The position numbers and the translations under genes were made by a program. Below, one piece after another: positions 44,523 through 56,784 of a stretch of DNA of 64,000 nucleotides. Source of the stretch: Rapana venosa (taxonomy: Eukaryota > Mollusca > Gastropoda > Neogastropoda > Muricidae). Where the stretch lies: positions 67,342,490-67,406,489 of the forward strand of contig CM054143.1 of the NCBI GenBank assembly GCA_028751875.1, given 5' to 3'. How positions within the stretch are numbered: the stretch's first letter is position 1; the number at the start of each line of letters is the position of its first letter. The notes under the pieces are model-generated. The model saw nothing but the letters and a program-made list of their open reading frames with translations, was not told the origin of the DNA and made no database searches.

Positions 44523-45472
44523 AGAGAGAGAAGAGGAAGAATTGCGAAGAAGAAGAATTGCGAAGAATTGGGAAGAATTACGAAGAAGAATACGAAGAAG
44601 AAGAATTACGAGAAAATTGCAAAGAATTGCGAAGAAAAATGCGAAGAATTGCGAAGAAGAAGAAGAATGCGAAGAAGAAGAGAAGAAGCAAGAAGAAGAA
44701 GAATGCAAAGAAGAAGAAGAAGAAGAGAAGAAGAAAGAAGAGAAGAAGAAGAAAGAAGAAGAAGAATTGCGAGGAGAACGAAGAAGAAGATTGAGAAGAA
44801 GAACGAAGAAGAAGAAGAAGAAGAAGAAGAAGAGAAGAAGAAGAAGAAGAAAAGAAGAAGAAGAAGAAGAATGCGAATTGCGAAGAAGAAGATTGCGAAG
44901 AAGAAGAATTGCGAAGAAGAAAAATTGAGAAGAAGAAGAAGAATTGCGAAGAAGATTTGCGAAGAACAAGAAGAAGAAGAATTGCGAAGAAGAATTGCGA
45001 AGAAGAAGAAGAAGAAGAGGTAGAAGAAGAAGAAGAAGAATTGCGAAGAAGAAGAAGAATTGCGAAGAAGAAGAATTGCGAAAAAGAAAGAAGAAGAAGA
45101 AGAATTGCAAAGAAGAAGAAGAAGAAGAATTGCGAAGAAGAAGAATTGCGAAGAAGAAGAAGAAGAATTGCGAAGAAGATTTGCGAAGAACAACAAGAAG
45201 AAGAAGAATTGCGAAGAAGAAGAATTGCGAAGAAGTTGCGAAGAAGAAGAAATTGCGAAGAAGAAGAATTGCGAAGAATTGCGAATTGCGAAGAATTGCG
45301 AAGAAGAAGAAGAAGAAGAAGAAGAAGAATTGCGAAGAATTGCGAATTGCGAAGAATTGCGAAGAAGAAGAAGAAGAAGAAGAAGAATTGCGAAGAAGAA
45401 GAAGAAGAAGAAGAAGAAGAAGAAGAAGAAGAAGAAGAAGAAGAAGAAGAAGAAGAAGAAGAAGCAGCGAAC
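44523..45472. repeat. 950-bp (GAA)n tract with GAATTGC interruptions
   Basis: GAA repeats interrupted throughout by GAATTGCGAA words, ending in about 70 bp of pure GAA. All long Glu/Arg/Lys and Phe/Leu/Ser frames on both strands come from this and are not genes. Confidence 0.97.
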
Positions 45473-46018
45473 AGAAACTGAGCCCATGCCCATCATTTGT
45501 ATACTTCTTATAGAGAAGAGGGAGAGTAGAAAATAAATGCAACACTGTTTTCATCATTAGTCCATAGAGAAGAAGGGACAGTAGAAACAAACGTAACACT
45601 CTAGTCTTCACTGGTACAGAGTGATTTCCATACGATGTGGCCCTCAGCTACCAGGCCTGGTTTGCAGACTGCTACAGACAGCTGACGATCTCATTTCCCA
45701 TTCCCGGTGTGGACAATGACTGTCATCAGCAAAGTCAACGTGGATGGCCGCCTGTCTGCCAACAAGCACATAAAGGGAGGGAACTGGGCCCAGCCCTGGA
45801 GCACTTCAGTACTGGAGTTGGACTGGCTGAAGAAAGAAAGGGCCTATAGAGCAAAGCGCGGGGACAGTGCATCCTGTGAGCCAGCAATGGCTGGGCTGGG
45901 GTCTGAAAGGAAATGGTCTGAAGTGGGGATCAATCATTCCTACATTCCCTGCTCTGTGATCACTGCTGTCTGGATTTTCGGGTGGCCAGTGATAGTTAAC
46001 AACGTCTCTGTGGGATGG
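45473..46018. other. No gene recognised
   Basis: Mixed sequence. Overlapping frames of 70-115 codons exist but show no domain I recognise. Confidence 0.4.
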
Positions 46019-46249
46019 ATAGCATGTGTGTGGGTCAGCACTGTGTGTAGATGACTATCACAAACAGCATGTGTGTGGGTCAGCACTGTGTGTAGATGAC
46101 TATCACAAACAGCATGTGTGTGGGTCAGCACTGTGTGTAGATGACTATCACAAACAGCATGTGTGTGGGTCAGCACTGTGTGTAGATGACTATCACAAAC
46201 AGCATGTGTGTGGGTCAGCACTGTGTGTAGATGACTATCACAAACAGCA
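46019..46249. repeat. 45-bp tandem repeat, five copies
   Basis: The unit contains AGCATGTGTGTGGGTCAGCA and GATGACTATCACAAAC. Copies are almost identical. The length is a multiple of three, so it stays open in several frames. Confidence 0.95.
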
Positions 46250-46716
46250 CATTTGGCCTCGTGATTAAGCTGTGGATAAAGCTTGGGAGAGCATGGTTTA
46301 AATCCACAGCCAGAGGCCTTTCATTTCCCTTTGTGAAATTTTTGAGTAGATAAACAGCTTCTGCCTACATTTTGACCATGCAATAAGTGTAGATGAAAGG
46401 TATTTTGAACCTAGCCTTGAGAAGTATCAATCATTTTGCCGATTACTTTTCAGAATGTTGCTGAAAGAAATACCATCTTAAGCAGCCCTGCAGATGTCTG
46501 CAGCTCTTTAACTTCAGAGCTCGCCTTGTCTGATCCCAATCAAATCCCCACAGTATGTTGGCCACTCTTCCCTGCAGCATATGAATAGAAATCTGTCACA
46601 CACACCCTGTGGCCTTTTCCGACTTGCTTTCTTTATACTCACAGCTTGAAAGCTTTGCTGACTTCTATGTTGATTCTGCCTATCAATTACCTGGAAAACT
46701 TTGGTGCTAAAAATTG
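46250..46716. other. No gene recognised
   Basis: Unique-looking AT-rich sequence without features I can support. Confidence 0.45.
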
Positions 46717-47065
46717 CCTCTCTGGACGGAATAGCCTAGTGGTTAGAACACTGCGCTCGCAATCTGACAACCCAGGTTTAATCCCGCTCAAGGGGATTTT
46801 TCCTCTGGAGTTAACATCAGCGCCGACTTCACTCTCCCCAAAAGTCCCTCGGATAAGTCTATAAACCGAGGCCCCGTGTGCGAACGCACGCAGACCCTCT
46901 TGCGCACACGTTAAATCCTATTCTATTTTTCGAAAGAGTAAGCCATTGTTTGCCGGTGGGAACGGATGGCAAAATGTACAAAACCGCATACACACGGGGA
47001 CTATATGTAAAAAACCACATGATTGCTTGTTCCATTATCCTCGATATAAAAGAATACAATTTTGA
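46717..47065 (+). mobile_element. SINE family B, full-length reference copy
   Basis: tRNA-like head with box A (TAGCCTAGTGG) at 46732-46742 and box B (GGTTTAATCCC) at 46775-46785, 32 bases apart. The body reads AGTTAACATCAGCGCC, the core (GGATAAGTCTATAAACCGAG), GCGAACGCACGCAGACC, AGAGTAAGCCATTG and AAACCGCATACACACGGGG, then TTATCCTCGATATAAAAG. Pol III would transcribe it. It encodes no protein. Confidence 0.88.
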
Positions 47066-47819
47066 AAATGTCTCTCTCCTACTCAGGGCAGTGGTCAGGT
47101 GAAAAAAAAGGTATGTGAACACATCTGTACACCTTGGGAATGAAGCTTATCTATCAATCCATCACAAACATGTGGCTGAGGGGGCCACTAGGCAGACACC
47201 TGCCGAGTTCAAGCACAGGAGAAGACCAGGCATACATAATATACGCCCACTATGACCATGCAGACAAATGAAGAATTCAAAGAAATGAAAGATATCGCAT
47301 AAAATACTATAGTTGGAATATTGCTAACAAGTTACATTACCTTTTCATGCATCCAATGTTAAATAAAATTCGTATAAACAAGAGTGTTACCAAAAGACTA
47401 CCTTAGACATCCAAACACTTTAAAGTATGAAAAATCTTGTTTTTCAACAAACAAGAAGAATCTGCTCAATGTATTTGAAATGATCAATACTATCAGAAAT
47501 AAAATGTAAAACAAAATACGTAAACAGACACTTTCTCCTGCTATGGTATTTTGTTGAAAAATCTGACTGAGGGTTATGGGCAGTCAGTTGTTCAGTTACG
47601 GGTTTTTTCATATTACATTTTTAAATCCTCCATATTTCTAAAGAGATGACAGAAAAAAAGAATTTAAATTTGAATTGTATTTATTGGAGTGGTTGTAGTC
47701 ATCAGTTCAGAATGAGCATGGGAATCTCTGTGGTTTTACCGCTAAGTTATTGTTGTCTTAGAAAGGGCTGAGCTGGAGTAGAGTGTCCTGGGTATGCTGA
47801 ATCAGGACAGGTACACTGG
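47066..47819. other. No gene recognised
   Basis: AT-rich sequence. I see no repeat, RNA gene or coding block. Confidence 0.45.
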
Positions 47820-48365
47820 CCACCCTGCAATCTTCAGTTCCCTGTATCTCCACTTCACATGCTGAACAGCTCCCTGTATCTCCACTTCACATGCTCAACA
47901 GTTCCCTGTATCTCCACTTCACATGCTGATTCTCCCCTGCTGAACAGTTCACTGTACCTCCACTTCACATGCTGAACAGTTCACTGTATCTCCACTTCAC
48001 ATGCTCAACAGTTTACTGTATCTCCACTTCACATGCTGAACAATTCACTGTATCTCCACTTCACATACTCAACAGTTTACTGTATCTCCACTTCACATGC
48101 TGAACAATTCACTGTATCTCCACTTCACATGCTCAACAGTTCCCTGTACCTCCACTTCACATGCTGATTCTCCCCTGCAATCTTCAGTTCCCTGTACTTC
48201 CACCTCACATGCTGATTCTCCCCTGCTGAACAGTTCCTTGTATCTCCACTTCACATGCTGATTCTCCCCTGCTGAACCGTTCCTTGTACCTCCACTTCAC
48301 ATGCTGATTCTCTCCTGCTGAACAGTTCCTTGTACCTCCACTTCACATGCTCATTCTCCATTACT
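47820..48365. repeat. ~32-bp minisatellite with irregular copies
   Basis: Repeated words TGTATCTCCACTTCACATGC and TGAACAGTTC, plus an alternate TGATTCTCCCCTGC segment inserted in some units. About 16 copies. Confidence 0.9.
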
Positions 48366-48529
48366 GAAGGACTCAGCAGCAGTGCAGTGCACACATCAAA
48401 CGTCACTGGTTTTTTCTTCCGCAGTTTGTTTTAGAACATTAACCTTCCAACAAATTTCTTTGACCATTTTTTAGAGAAAAACATTGACGTGTTTAACACT
48501 GCATTTATCCTAACTTTCTCGACAACTTG

Positions 48530-48960
48530 ATATGGCACAACATGGTGGTAGTCATCGAAGTCATAACAACTTGATATGAGACTACAATGCAGTAATTACC
48601 TATGTCACAACAACTTGTTATGATACAACATGGTGGTAATCCTCTATGTTATACTAGTTTGACATGATACAACACGGTAGGAGTCGTAATTATGTATCAG
48701 GCTATTCTGGCATAATACAACACTATTACAGTCATCCTTGTCATAGTAGTATGACATGATACAACACGATTGTGGTCATCTCTGTCATAGTAATTTGACA
48801 TAATACAACACGATTATAGTAATCCATGTCATAGTAATTTGACATGATACAACGTGATTGTAGACATCTCTGTCATAGAAGTTTGATATGATGCACCATG
48901 TTAAGATTCATAGATGTCATAATAATTTTGCGTAAATCAACATTATAGAAGCCATCTACG
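48530..48960. repeat. ~42-bp degenerate minisatellite
   Basis: About nine diverged copies with GACATGATACAACA(C/T)G and GTCATAGTAATTT words. Confidence 0.82.
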
Positions 48961-49324
48961 TTGTAACAGTCGTCGTCGATTATTCCAGAGTAGACAGACA
49001 AACACTTTGTGAATAGCCAGAAAAGAAAAGGTAATGTTGCACACCCTCGGGGCACTCCATCTTCTGTATTGGAGCCCCTGATTAAGGGAGACAGATCGTG
49101 TTTGTCCAGATAACTGGCAGGAGACGGAGAGGGGGCCGAGAGGAAATGGAATGCTTATCCGTCCTGTGATGTACAGTGTCTACCTTCGCTGTGTATTGAT
49201 TCTGTCTGGATTTTGCCAGGCATTTGTCAGCCAATGAATACTGTGTGAGGTCGTCAGTATGCCGAGAGTCAGCATCTGTCATTTCTCAACTGATTGTCTT
49301 TGAAAATAGCTGCATTGTGGGGGA
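48961..49324. other. No gene recognised
   Basis: Unique-looking sequence. A 66-codon minus-strand frame is not recognisable. Confidence 0.45.
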
Positions 49325-49508
49325 TTGCTAGCGTAGCATGGTGTTGTAAGCAGTTACTAAAGACACTGGGGCCATAGCATGGCATGATGTTGTAAGCAGG
49401 TACCTAAAGACACTGGGGCCATAGCATGGCATGATGTTGTAAGCAGGTACCTAAAGACACTGGGGCCATAGCATGATGTTGTAAGCAGGTACCTAAAGAC
49501 ACTGGGGC
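49325..49508. repeat. ~47-bp tandem repeat, four copies
   Basis: Units share GTTGTAAGCAGGTACCTAAA and GACACTGGGGCCATAGCATG. One copy lacks GGCATG. Confidence 0.92.
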
Positions 49509-49686
49509 TGGGCTCTCAGCTCTAGCTCCTCTTCTGTGAAAGGACAGCACTGATGAAGGATGAAGAGCTGTTGCAGCAGAGACGGGTTTACTTACACAAC
49601 ACTCTCCTGTTGAGTTCTCACTGCAGTCACTGCTGTTTTGATGAAGATGCAAAATCTGCCCATGTTGTTTTCCATCTGGCTGACTT

Positions 49687-49720
49687 CTCTCTCTCTCTCT
49701 CCTCTCTCTCCTCCCTCCTC

Positions 49721-49787
<67 letters not shown>

Positions 49788-49829
49788 CTCTCTCTCTCTC
49801 TCGCCTCTCTCTCTCTCTCTCTCTCTCTC

Positions 49830-49915
<86 letters not shown>

Positions 49916-50007
49916 CTCTTTCTCTCTTTCAGTGCTGATCACTCCCTGCCCTTAGAGACAGAGTGGCAACCATGGCTGCAAAGCCCAATGTATAGTTAGA
50001 TAACACA

Positions 50008-50059
<52 letters not shown>

Positions 50060-50107
50060 TCTCTCTTTCTCTCTCGCTCTCCTCTCTCTCTCTCTCTCGC
50101 TCTTTCT
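49687..50107. repeat. (CT)n microsatellite blocks
   Basis: 49687-49930 and 50010-50107 are CT arrays with TCC and CGC breaks, separated by about 80 bp of ordinary sequence. Confidence 0.95.
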
Positions 50108-50148
50108 CATATGCTTACCATTATATATTTTTTTTTACATTAAATGAG

Positions 50149-50441
<293 letters not shown>

Positions 50442-50548
50442 CCTTTAAATCTTGGATATTTTTTATTGCTCTTGTTGTTTTATGGTGTTTCTTTTTGCTC
50501 AAAATGATGATTATTTGATGAGGCTGATGTTTCCCTTTTTTGCCTAAA

Positions 50549-50603
50549 TGGTGTGTGTGTGTGCGTGTGTGTGTATGTGTGTGTGTGTGCGTGTGTGCGT
50601 GCG

Positions 50604-50636
<33 letters not shown>

Positions 50637-50637
50637 T
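50549..50637. repeat. (GT)n microsatellite
   Basis: GT repeats with GCGTGCGTG breaks. Confidence 0.95.
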
Positions 50638-50738
50638 GTAGGGAGAAGGGTTTGATATCATGATCTGGTCCAAGAAAAGGTCGGGGAATGGAAAACATGA
50701 GTGCTTATTCGGTACCTTTGAAATAACAAATATGATTG

Positions 50739-50785
50739 CTCTCTCTCCCCTCTCTCTCTCTCTCCTCTCTCTCTCTCCTCTCTTC

Positions 50786-50826
<41 letters not shown>
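50739..50826. repeat. (CT)n microsatellite
   Basis: A CT array that meets the truncated 5' end of the LINE at 50827 with no other sequence between. Confidence 0.95.
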
Positions 50827-50827
<1 letters not shown>

Positions 50828-52488
50828 GAAGAAAACTCTATGTTGCTTTTGTAGATTTCAGAAAAGCCTTTGATTCTGTTCAGCATAACAAACTCATGCA
50901 GTGCATTCAAGATCAAGGAGTACAGGGTAAATTCTTTGCTGCACTACAAGCTATGTATAGGTCATTAAAATCATGCGTTCGGGCAAATTTTGAATTAACC
51001 GAAATGTTTGATTGTCCCATTGGGGTAAGGCAAGGCTGTGTTCTTAGCCCGACACTGTTTTCACTATTTGTAAACCAGTTAGCAGATCAAATTAACGAAA
51101 GGGGTAAACATGGGGTACAGTTATTTCCTGATATTATGGAATTATTCATCTTGTTATTTGCAGATGATGTGGCATTGATATCAACAACACCGAGTGGTCT
51201 TCAGAATCAGTTAAATGTTGTAAAAACTTGCTGTAATAAGATAAAGTTAGATGTAAACATAGATAAAACAAAAGTTATGGTATTTAGAAAAGGGGGCTTT
51301 TTGGGTAAACATGAGAAATGGTTCTATAATGGTAAGTGCTTAGAGGTAGTAAACAATTATTGCTATTTAGGGTTCAGGTTCACAACTATGATTAGTGCGA
51401 AAAACGGTACACAGCATCTAGTAACAAAAGGGAAAAAGGCAGTAGTTCAGCTTAATAGAGTTTTTCGGAAATATAAAGAGATGACAGTAAATACTTTTTT
51501 TAACATTTTTGATAAAAAGATACAACCAATATTGCTATATGCTGCTGAAGTATGGGGAATAAACCAGTTAGAACATATAGAAAAAGTCCACATGATGGCA
51601 TGCAAAAGATTTTAGGTGTACCAACCAAAACACCAAACAAAATGATATATGGAGATTTGTGTAGATATCCTCTCTATGTAAATTCATACACTGCCTGTAT
51701 AAGATATTGGTTTAAATTACTACAAATGGATAATGAACGTTACCATATAAGGCGTATCAAATGCTGTTGCAGCTAGATAATTCCGGAAAACAGTGCTGGG
51801 TTTCGAAAATAAGAGAAATCTTATGCTTAACTGGATTAACATTGTTTGGTTGCAGCAGGGTGTTGGGGATGTGAAAAAGTTTCTAAGCATATTTAAACAG
51901 AGGCTCATCGATATGTTTATTCAAGAATGGTCAGGAACTATAAGAGATCGAGATAGATATCAACCATATAGATCATTTAATACTATATTCGTAAAAGAAA
52001 GTTATGTTCTAGATATGGAAAATTATTGTTTTCGTGTTGCTATCACGCAGTTGAGGTTTAATGTACTCCCACTGAAAAATAATGTACATCGTTATAGCGA
52101 ATCTATTCATGATAAATTCTGTCCATTTTGTAAAAATCAGATCGAAAATGAAAACCATTTTGTTTCTTTGTGCTACGTTGAAGATTTAAGGGTCAAATTT
52201 TCTAAAAGAGTCAAAGAACTTCCTCTGCACATGTCATTAGAGCCACTGATCCTATCCACAGATACAATTTATCTAGATTTGTGTTTCATGCAAGCAATAG
52301 CGGAAGAAAATACTTTAAGTCTACAAGGTAATCAATCCTATGATGTACGTCTGTTAAACCACGTAAACATTTCACCTTTGATTATATCGCGTATTATCAA
52401 GAATTCGTGGCATAACACGATCATGATTTTCTGTATCTCCCCCTTTTATACTAATGTCTATGATGATCCTTTCAGTATATTGAAATGA
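50827..52488 (+). pseudogene. LINE reverse transcriptase and C-terminal knuckle (few lesions)
   Basis: The frame is open from 50827 (GRKLYVAFVDFRKAFDSVQ, motif A) to 51615. Motif B is GVRQGCVLSPTLFS near 51024. Motif C is LLFADDVALIS, with both catalytic Asp at 51157-51168. FRKGGFLGKHEKWF (near 51286) and YLGFRFTTM follow. A one-base shift near 51610 moves the reading to LGVPTKTPNKMIYGDL and RYPLYVN, and another near 51775 to 51793-52488. The last part has MFIQEWSGTIRDRDRYQPY and a Cys/His cluster (FCPFCKNQIENENHFVSLC), probably a zinc knuckle. It ends at a natural stop at 52486. The endonuclease half is lost. Unlike the copy at 11968, its catalytic site is complete. Confidence 0.85.
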
Positions 52489-52690
52489 AAACTGTGATTT
52501 GACAACTATCCTTAAAATTTGAACCGTAGTAGGTATGAGATGTATATTGTTTTCAGGTAACCAAATGATTGTAGAACATAGATAGGTGCTGCTAAATAAG
52601 ATATTTTCCTATTTTCTTTTCTATATTGTATTGTGGCCTAAGGCCAATGTGCAATTAAATCACTTCAGAGTTTCAGAGAGAGTTTCTCGC
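50827..52690 (+). mobile_element. LINE related to the 2A-bearing element, 5'-truncated
   Basis: Starts at RT motif A and runs to a 3' end with TATTGTGGCCTAAGGCCAAT and TTCAGAGTTTCAGAGAGAG near 52627-52685. The flanks on both sides are CT-rich. The RT shares blocks with 11968-13565 but is a different family. Confidence 0.8.
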
Positions 52691-52959
52691 TCTCTCTCTC
52701 AAACACTTTGTTGAGAGGCTGCTGCGATATGATATACTCAATATGTATGATTTTTCTTAGATAGCATCTTCTCTCTATGATTGGGTTATGGTTGATTTAA
52801 GGTTTATAATCATGTAATTTTCTTCTGTATTCAGTCATACTTTGTTACTGACATCATCTATTTGTATGAGTTCGCTATCTATATGTGTGTGTATTTCTTC
52901 TTTAATCAGTCATAAATCATTATTTGTTTGTGCATTTGTTTTGCCAGTGATATGAATGA

Positions 52960-53055
52960 AGTCACTGTTCCATCCTGAGCCCAACAAACAAATGTATTGT
53001 GGTCCAAGGCCAATGTACATTAAATCATTTCAGAGTTCAGAGTTCTCTCTCTCTC
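52960..53055 (+). mobile_element. Solo 3' end of the 50827-52690 LINE family
   Basis: ATGTATTGTGGTCCAAGGCC, ACATTAAATCATTTCAGAG and a CT run match 52627-52690. No coding part is left. Confidence 0.72.
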
Positions 53056-53850
53056 CCAATGTGCCTTTCTCTCTGTCTCTCTTCTTACCCTACTTGTTCT
53101 ATCTTCGTTGGCTGGGAGGTGTTTGTTTTGCTATTTTGAGGGAGTGCTTGTAGTTTTCACAGAAAGACACGGGATGTGGAAAAGAAGAAACTAAAGGAAC
53201 GATCACCTTCCACAATGGAAGAACAAAACAGGGCAATGGTGTTCCAAGGGTAGCGTTCTTTCCCAACCCATTTTCCTCAAATACCAAAGACACAGACGCA
53301 TAGTAGCTGACCTTCCTTCCGGTTACTGCACTAGTGGTGTGGTCAGGGAGCGACGTGCTGGGGAGGGCCAGGACCTGGTCAGAAACGGGGACGTGGCTCC
53401 ACTCCCTCACTGACCGGGAGCAGCAGACTCCAGGCTGTGGTCAGCAACGCTGCTCCAGAGAGGGGCAGTGATGGAGTGCCAAAGGATGGGGACAGGACAA
53501 ACAGGAAATGGAATCAGGGTGACCACGTGATCTCCAGTGTATAGTCTGCTTCTGTAACGTACCTGTCGTCTGGGTGTGGATGTTGTGGGGGATGTTTACT
53601 GATGTCGGTGCTCTCCGTCCCTACAAGCAGCAGGCTAAAGGCCGGCCTCACTTCTTTGTTGGTTTCTTTGGGCACAAATGATGTAACAGGAAATGTATGA
53701 GCTCACAGTTTTCCATTAAGAAATATCCATTGTTTTTATAATAATAAAAACTATGTGCAGTTGTGTAGCACAGTAAAACCACAAACAAGCTCAACTTACC
53801 AAATCTTGTTTGTTCAAAGAAGCATATATGTTTCCAAGTCAGCACAACCA
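53056..53850. other. No gene recognised; one open frame of unknown meaning
   Basis: The minus strand has a 103-codon frame (53410-53099) with normal amino acid composition but no domain I recognise. It could be part of an old repeat or chance. Nothing else is seen. Confidence 0.3.
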
Positions 53851-54150
53851 TCATGTTTGGAATAATTGTGGCTGTTCAGAATCACAACAGCTCTGTTTTG
53901 GAATAATTGTGATTGTTCAGAATCACAGCAATTCTGTTTTGGAATAATTGTCTTTTACCCAAAGCACAGCAGTTCTGTTTTGGAAAAATTGTGTTTGATC
54001 AAAAGCACAGTCATTCTGTTTTGGAATAATTGTGTTTGATCAAAAGCACAGTAATTCTGTTTTGGAATAATTGTATTTGATCAAAGCACATTAATTCTGT
54101 TTGGAATAATTGTCTTTGATCGAAAGCACAGTAATTCTGTTTAGAAACTG
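53851..54150. repeat. 41-bp minisatellite, ~7 copies
   Basis: Units share TTCTGTTTTGGAATAATTGT and GATCAAAAGCACAG. The first copies have TTCAGAATCACA in place of the GATCAAAAGCACA part. Confidence 0.92.
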
Positions 54151-54303
54151 TACTTATTCAGACAGGCATAAGTATTTTAGAGTGATCACAGCAGGTCTAG
54201 GTGTAGTATTTCATCTGGAATAACTATCCTAAAAGATCTGTGTTTAATACACATCCAGATTATTTCATTTGGAACTTATCATTACATTTCATTGAATGAT
54301 CAC

Positions 54304-54515
54304 GTCCTTTGGATATATAAACCAAGGTCTCGCGTGGGAACGCACGTAGAACATCTTGCGCACATGTTGAAACGTTTTCCACTTTTAGGAAGAGAAGGCC
54401 ATTTGTGTTAGAGGGAGCATATGACAAAATTCACAAAACTGTATGCATACCGGTAATGCATGTGAAAAAGCTCGTGGGTGCTGATTCTGTTATCCTTAAT
54501 GTAAAAGAATGAATA
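54304..54515 (+). mobile_element. SINE family B, headless copy
   Basis: Begins at the core (GTCCTTTGGATATATAAACC) and follows SINE B through GGGAACGCACGTAGAAC and AAGGCCATTTGTG to TTATCCTTAATGTAAAAG. It is more diverged than the other copies. Confidence 0.78.
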
Positions 54516-54644
54516 CATTGATTTGATAATGAATAAATGATGAACATCCATACGATCAATACCTACAGATTTAGAGTGAAGTGCTGATCAAACCCCATAT
54601 GTGTTTGGCATAGGGAATTGCCTTCACTGAGCGTCAGAGAAAAG

Positions 54645-55440
54645 TCAAAAGGGATCAGCAGCAATGAAATGGGAAGCGTTTGGTCAGCAGTCAATTCAGC
54701 ATCACCAGCAATGAAATGGGCAGGGTTTGGTCAGCAGTCAATTCAGCATCACCAGCAGTGGAATGGGCAGGGTTTGGTCAGCAGTCAATTCAGCATCACC
54801 AGCAATGAAATGAAAAGCGTTTGGTCAGCAGTCAATTCAGCATCACCAGCAATGAAATGGGCAGGGTTTGGTCAGCAGTCAATTCAGCATCACCAGCAGT
54901 GGAATGGGCAGGGTTTGGTCAGCAGTCAATTCAGCATCACCAGCAATGAAATGAAAAGCGTTTGGTCAGCAGTCAATTCAGCATCACCAGCAATGAAATG
55001 GGCAGGGTTTGGTCAGCAGTCAATTCAGCATCACCAGCAGTGGAATGGGCAGGGTTTGGTCAGCAGTCAATTCAGCATCACCAGCAATGAAATGGGCAGT
55101 GTTTCGTCAGAAGTCAATTCAGCATCACCAGCAATGAAATGGGAAGCATTTGGTCAGCAGTCAATTCAGCATCACCAGCAATTAAATGAAAAGCGTTTGG
55201 TCAGCAGTCAATTCAGCATCACCAGCAATGAAATGGGCAGGGTTTGGTCAGCAGTCAATTCAGCATCACCAGCAATGAAATGGGCAGGGTTTGGTCAGCA
55301 GTCAATTCAGCATCACCAGCAATGAAATGGGAAGGGTCTGGTCAGCAGTCAATACAGCATCACCAGCAATGAAATGGGCAGGGTCTGGTCAGCAGTCAAT
55401 ACAGCATCACCAGCAATGAAATGGGCAGGGTGTTCTGGTC
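54645..55440. repeat. 47-bp minisatellite, ~17 copies
   Basis: The unit has AGCAATGAAATGGGCAGGG, TTTGGTCAGCAGTCAATTC and AGCATCACC. Variants AAAAGCG and GCAGTGG recur every third unit in the middle part. The 47-bp period cycles through all three frames without a stop, which explains a 235-codon open frame. Confidence 0.95.
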
Positions 55441-55826
55441 AGCAGGTCAGCAAAGAGCATGGCATCTGATGCAGGTTCAGAGAGAGAGTGGCCACTAAAC
55501 GTGGGCATATGACGCGCTCCGCTATTCCCTTGCTTTGCTCGTGGCTGTTTGATCAGCAAATGACGTCACTCTATGGTTCTGGTCCTCTCCCCTGATTGCC
55601 TGACGGTTTCTTGCACCCCTTCCCTCCACCTCTACACCCCCATTCCTTCCCCTCTCCCCTTCTCCCCGGTCAGTGGCCTGCACCATTGCCATGATGGCCA
55701 CGACGACTGATGGACGAGGAGGCAGCAGATTAAGAGGTGGGGGAGCGGTGATAGAGGGAAGAATGGAGATGAAGAGAAAAGTGCTAGATGTGTAAATGTG
55801 TCGGCTCGTGTTTTGTGTTTCTATAC
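55441..55826. other. No gene recognised
   Basis: Pyrimidine-rich and mixed sequence. No feature is seen. Confidence 0.45.
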
Positions 55827-55890
55827 ATATATATATATATATAATATATATATATAATATATATAATATATATAATATATATATATATAT
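55827..55890. repeat. (AT)n microsatellite
   Basis: An AT run at the 3' end of the minus-strand L2 copy, in the place of the usual ATT tail. Confidence 0.92.
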
Positions 55891-56750
55891 AATGTATGGA
55901 ATTTATATAGCGCTGAATCTTGTAAAGTAAACAAATCAAAGCGCTTGCATTCAAATCATTCACACGCATGCAACCATCCATAAATATCAAGAGAAACAAA
56001 TATCAAATTTATATACACATACACTTAGGTGGGGGTGGTGGAGGTGAAGGCAGCTATTGAGAAGTAGGAACAGATAACAGGGGAAGATCTCAAGTAGAGT
56101 TTAAGTGCGTTTTGAGGCTAGATTTGAAAGAATCAAATGAAGGCTTTTGGCGAAGTGGAAGAGGGAGGTCGTTCCTTGTGGAGGGACGGAAACAGAGAAA
56201 GAGCGACGGCCAACAGTGGTTTGTTTAAATCTGGTTGTTCGAAAGCACAAAGTATCTACAGATGAACGAAGGGAACGGGATGGAGTGTACAGGTGAAGAC
56301 AGTTACAGAGATAAGAAGGTGCAGATTTGTGGAGACATTTGAAACAAAGGGTATTAATCTTATACTTTATTCTTTGTGAGACAGGCAGCCAGTGAAGAGA
56401 TCGCAAAAGAGGAGTGATGTGTTCAGATTTTTTCTAAGGACCAGTCGAGCTGCAGAGTTTTGTATGCGTTGAAGGGAGTGGATGGATGATGCCGGCAAAC
56501 CAGCCAAGAGAGAATTACAGTAGTCCAGTCGAGAAAGAATGAGAGATGTGACAAGTTTGGATGTTGCTTCAGTAGACAGATACTTGCGAATTGCACTTAT
56601 GCGCCGTAATTGATAGTAGCAAGACTGGCAGGTCTGGGTGATTAATTTTTTCATAGAGAGTGTGTTGTCAAGAACCACACCTAGATATTTCACAGAGCTG
56701 GACAGAGGAACCGACGTATTGCTGAATTCCACTGAAGTCGTTGTGATGGA
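55891..56750 (-). mobile_element. L2-like LINE, 5'-truncated copy f
   Basis: On the minus strand: KYLGVVLDNTLSMKKLI near 56700, CYYQLRRISAIRKYLSTEA near 56620, SLHWLPVSQRIKYKI near 56400, FKCLHKSAPSYLCNCLHLYT and the 3' end with ATAGCGCTGAATCTTG-type sequence at 55905-55920. It has a frameshift near 56440. A 26-bp minisatellite begins where the L2 is truncated. Confidence 0.85.
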
Positions 56751-56784
56751 GGAAAGATGGAGGACCCTTTGCCCTGTGCATCTT

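Noticed and set aside
44511..45611. Glu/Arg/Lys-rich and Phe/Leu/Ser-rich frames up to 366 codons on both strands
   Set aside because: They arise from the GAA tract. Overlapping frames of similar length in several phases show this is composition and not coding.
45637..46054. Overlapping 70- and 115-codon frames as a host exon
   Set aside because: They overlap in different frames, no domain is recognisable, and the second runs into the 45-bp tandem repeat.
53099..53410. A 103-codon minus-strand gene
   Set aside because: No recognisable domain, no splice or promoter signal, and no independent support. Kept only as a note in the region entry.
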